Assembly: GCA_947247005.1 (NCBI GenBank)
Contig: OX365952.1
Coordinates: 43,318,722-43,382,721 of the forward strand
Reading direction: 5' to 3'
DNA length: 64,000 nucleotides
Source of the DNA: Spisula solida
Taxonomy: Eukaryota > Mollusca > Bivalvia > Venerida > Mactridae
A program made the translations under genes and the position numbers. The notes beneath the pieces are model-generated. The model was not told where the DNA came from, did not search any database, and saw only the letters and a program-made list of their open reading frames with translations. Shown piece by piece: positions 62,251-64,000 of the stretch. The first letter of the stretch is position 1. Each line of letters opens with the position of its first letter.

Positions 62251-63836
62251 GTTTGATCCGTGATCATAAAACTGTTCTCGTTCTACACTCAATGTGTAAC
62301 TTGATTTACTGATTAACATTGCAAGAATTAAGAATATAGTTTAAACTTTCACAAAAATGCATGGATCAATTTATTACAAGTGTACTTCCAAGCAAATAGG
62401 TAAAGATTATTTATTTTTCACGATAAAACCTTATGTTTCGATGCTTGCCATTTTTCTACAATAAAATTAATAGAATAGTATGTGAATTCAATGTGTGTTT
62501 TATTTAATGATATTATGTCAGTTACTTGTAATCGTATATATAGCAGGTATTGGCAATTTTCAAGAAAAGTGTAAATCTTATACTCTGACAAATGTTGGAC
62601 TTCTTCAATGTTATTTCTCACCCGCGCGAATTATAATTAATACACTACCAGTAGTGTATTTCCCAATATAGTGTATGTATATTTAATTATTCAATTCCAC
62701 CAGGGACAGTATAATAGAGATCTGTATTTATTCTTCCCAGATTCCACATAATTCATATTACTACATCAGTCTGATTTAACATTAAAAGTCCACGACCAGT
62801 CAAAGAATACACAGTTACATAGATATTGGCAGACAAGGTATACAAGGATCAATTTCATTTACATCGACATTTATAGGTCATATTGATTGTGTTACTACAA
62901 TATAAAATTGGTAGAATAACTCAAGACTTATTCAATGCAGTTACTTCAACAAATGATACATCTACACATACAATTAGTTATTAATCATTATAAACGGCAG
63001 TTCAATTGTACTTAAACATATCATTAATAATATGTACATGTACATGCTATTGTCCGCTGCGTGACCATTTTTGATTAACGCGAATTAAACCAACCCATAT
63101 AATACAAAATCTTCGATCTAAAAATCATAATCTAGCAAACATGAAATATAACAGTTTTATAACCCCTCAGGCGAATGTATAATTACACCGCATGCTGAGA
63201 CGATCTCAGTGGGAAGGACCATAAAACAATTAACCGGGTTATTACGTAATCTGTATCGGTAATAAATGGAAAGAAAAAATGGCATTTTTTTCCAAAAACA
63301 TCAAAAAGGACCAAAATCTTTTTAAAATAAATTCTTACAAATAACATCATTGGAAAGATAATTTTTTTTCCCAAACGAAGCCGTTCGCATACGGATGATG
63401 TGATTTTTATTAAAATAGTTAACGACCTGACAGTGTAACGACTATTTCCAATTCCTTCTTTATCTATATGAATGATAGTGACTATAAAAACATTAAAAAT
63501 ACCAAAATGTTTTTATTTTATTTTTTCCAAATTAAGACTGTTTGAACGATGAATAATTAAACTAAATCACACCGTTAGCATACGGTCGATAGTTTTAACG
63601 GTTATTAATCTATAAGCGTTTTTCTAAATATCCCCTCTATTACTCTATATAGATCTGACTGTCTTATCGGTCGCTGTTCGTGGGTTAACCTGGGATGAAT
63701 ATATACATTCTCGTTCCAGGGTTAACCAAGCATTTTTAGACATAATGCTGACATTTATGTATATAATCTATTTTTACTGTTAAGTTAAACTAACACGTTG
63801 CTACTGTAAATATTTGGTTTGGTCAATCGATAGTGT

Positions 63837-63946
63837 TAGTTTATATAAATACTGAACTATAACTGAGTACATTGTGCGACGGTATTTCTCGCAAGTCGGA
63901 CACATCAGTGGAGAAAGCAAACAAAAACGATAAAAGTCGAGTAAGT
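63837..63946 (+). promoter_or_regulatory. Possible promoter and non-coding first exon of a gene to the right
   Basis: A TATA box (TTTATATAAATAC) at 63839-63851 is followed about 100 bp later by a strong donor (GTCGA|GTAAGT at 63940/63941). There is no ATG between them. This layout would fit a 5' UTR exon of about 70 bp. It is inference only and the window ends before any coding exon. Confidence 0.3.
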
Positions 63947-64000
63947 CTCCTATATAAATCTAAAATTTCATTAATAAACATAAATAGAAAGGTATTCTGG

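Larger units (their letters stand above)
58772..63836. other. Long gene-poor AT-rich region
   Basis: Downstream of the secreted NHR gene. It contains the 98-bp duplication, the 75-bp tandem repeat and a CGCACGAC/GTCGTGCG inverted repeat near 59145-59215. No exon, RNA gene or conserved domain was recognised over about 5 kb. Confidence 0.5.

Overview
This is a eukaryotic (metazoan) genomic window. It is AT-rich, with small exons separated by repeat-filled introns. The gene content and the repeat load (tRNA-derived SINEs, many terminal-inverted-repeat MITEs, satellite arrays, LINE relics) fit a mollusc, most likely a bivalve. The taxonomic call is inference from gene style and repeat style. No bacterial, organellar or CRISPR features were seen.

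Four protein-coding genes can be assembled with splice sites and phases that agree at every junction. (1) Minus strand, 15264 to 276: the first 15 coding exons (624 residues) of the RRP5/PDCD11 ribosome-biogenesis factor, an array of S1 RNA-binding domains; the gene runs off the left edge. (2) Plus strand, 20290 to 26191: a complete five-exon type II membrane glycosyltransferase of family GT92, 535 residues. (3) Minus strand, 50638 to 36095: a complete ten-exon coiled-coil / disordered / six-bladed NHL propeller protein of 1305 residues. It looks like a TRIM-NHL protein lacking RING and B-boxes, with a single 2.56 kb exon for the disordered middle. (4) Plus strand, 54318 to 58771: a two-exon secreted glycoprotein that is essentially one Neuralized (NHR) domain; a LINE lies antisense in its only intron.

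The rest is repeats. 0-15 kb: PDCD11 introns with dispersed repeats and degenerate tandem repeats. 15-20 kb: intergenic, with a 50-bp tandem array and a mariner-type MITE. 23.9-25.5 kb: a 26-bp minisatellite of about 54 copies inside long inverted repeats, in the last GT92 intron. 26-36 kb: intergenic, with a decayed LINE, a 144-bp satellite-like array, pogo-like MITEs and nested elements. 36-50 kb: NHL gene introns with a 65-bp array, an hAT MITE and a large foldback element. 50-54 kb: repeats. 58.8-63.8 kb: mostly unannotatable AT-rich sequence with small tandem duplications, ending in a possible promoter and first exon of a gene to the right.

The most unusual observations are these. A palindrome around the NHL gene start produces two mirror-image 45-nt first exons reading away from each other. 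A 65-bp tandem array in an NHL gene intron was built from the 3' splice site and first 26 nt of exon 8, and so carries many decoy acceptors. Several DNA transposons sit within about 10-30 bp of splice junctions. A small secreted NHR protein is present. A decayed hammerhead-ribozyme-like core lies in a PDCD11 intron.
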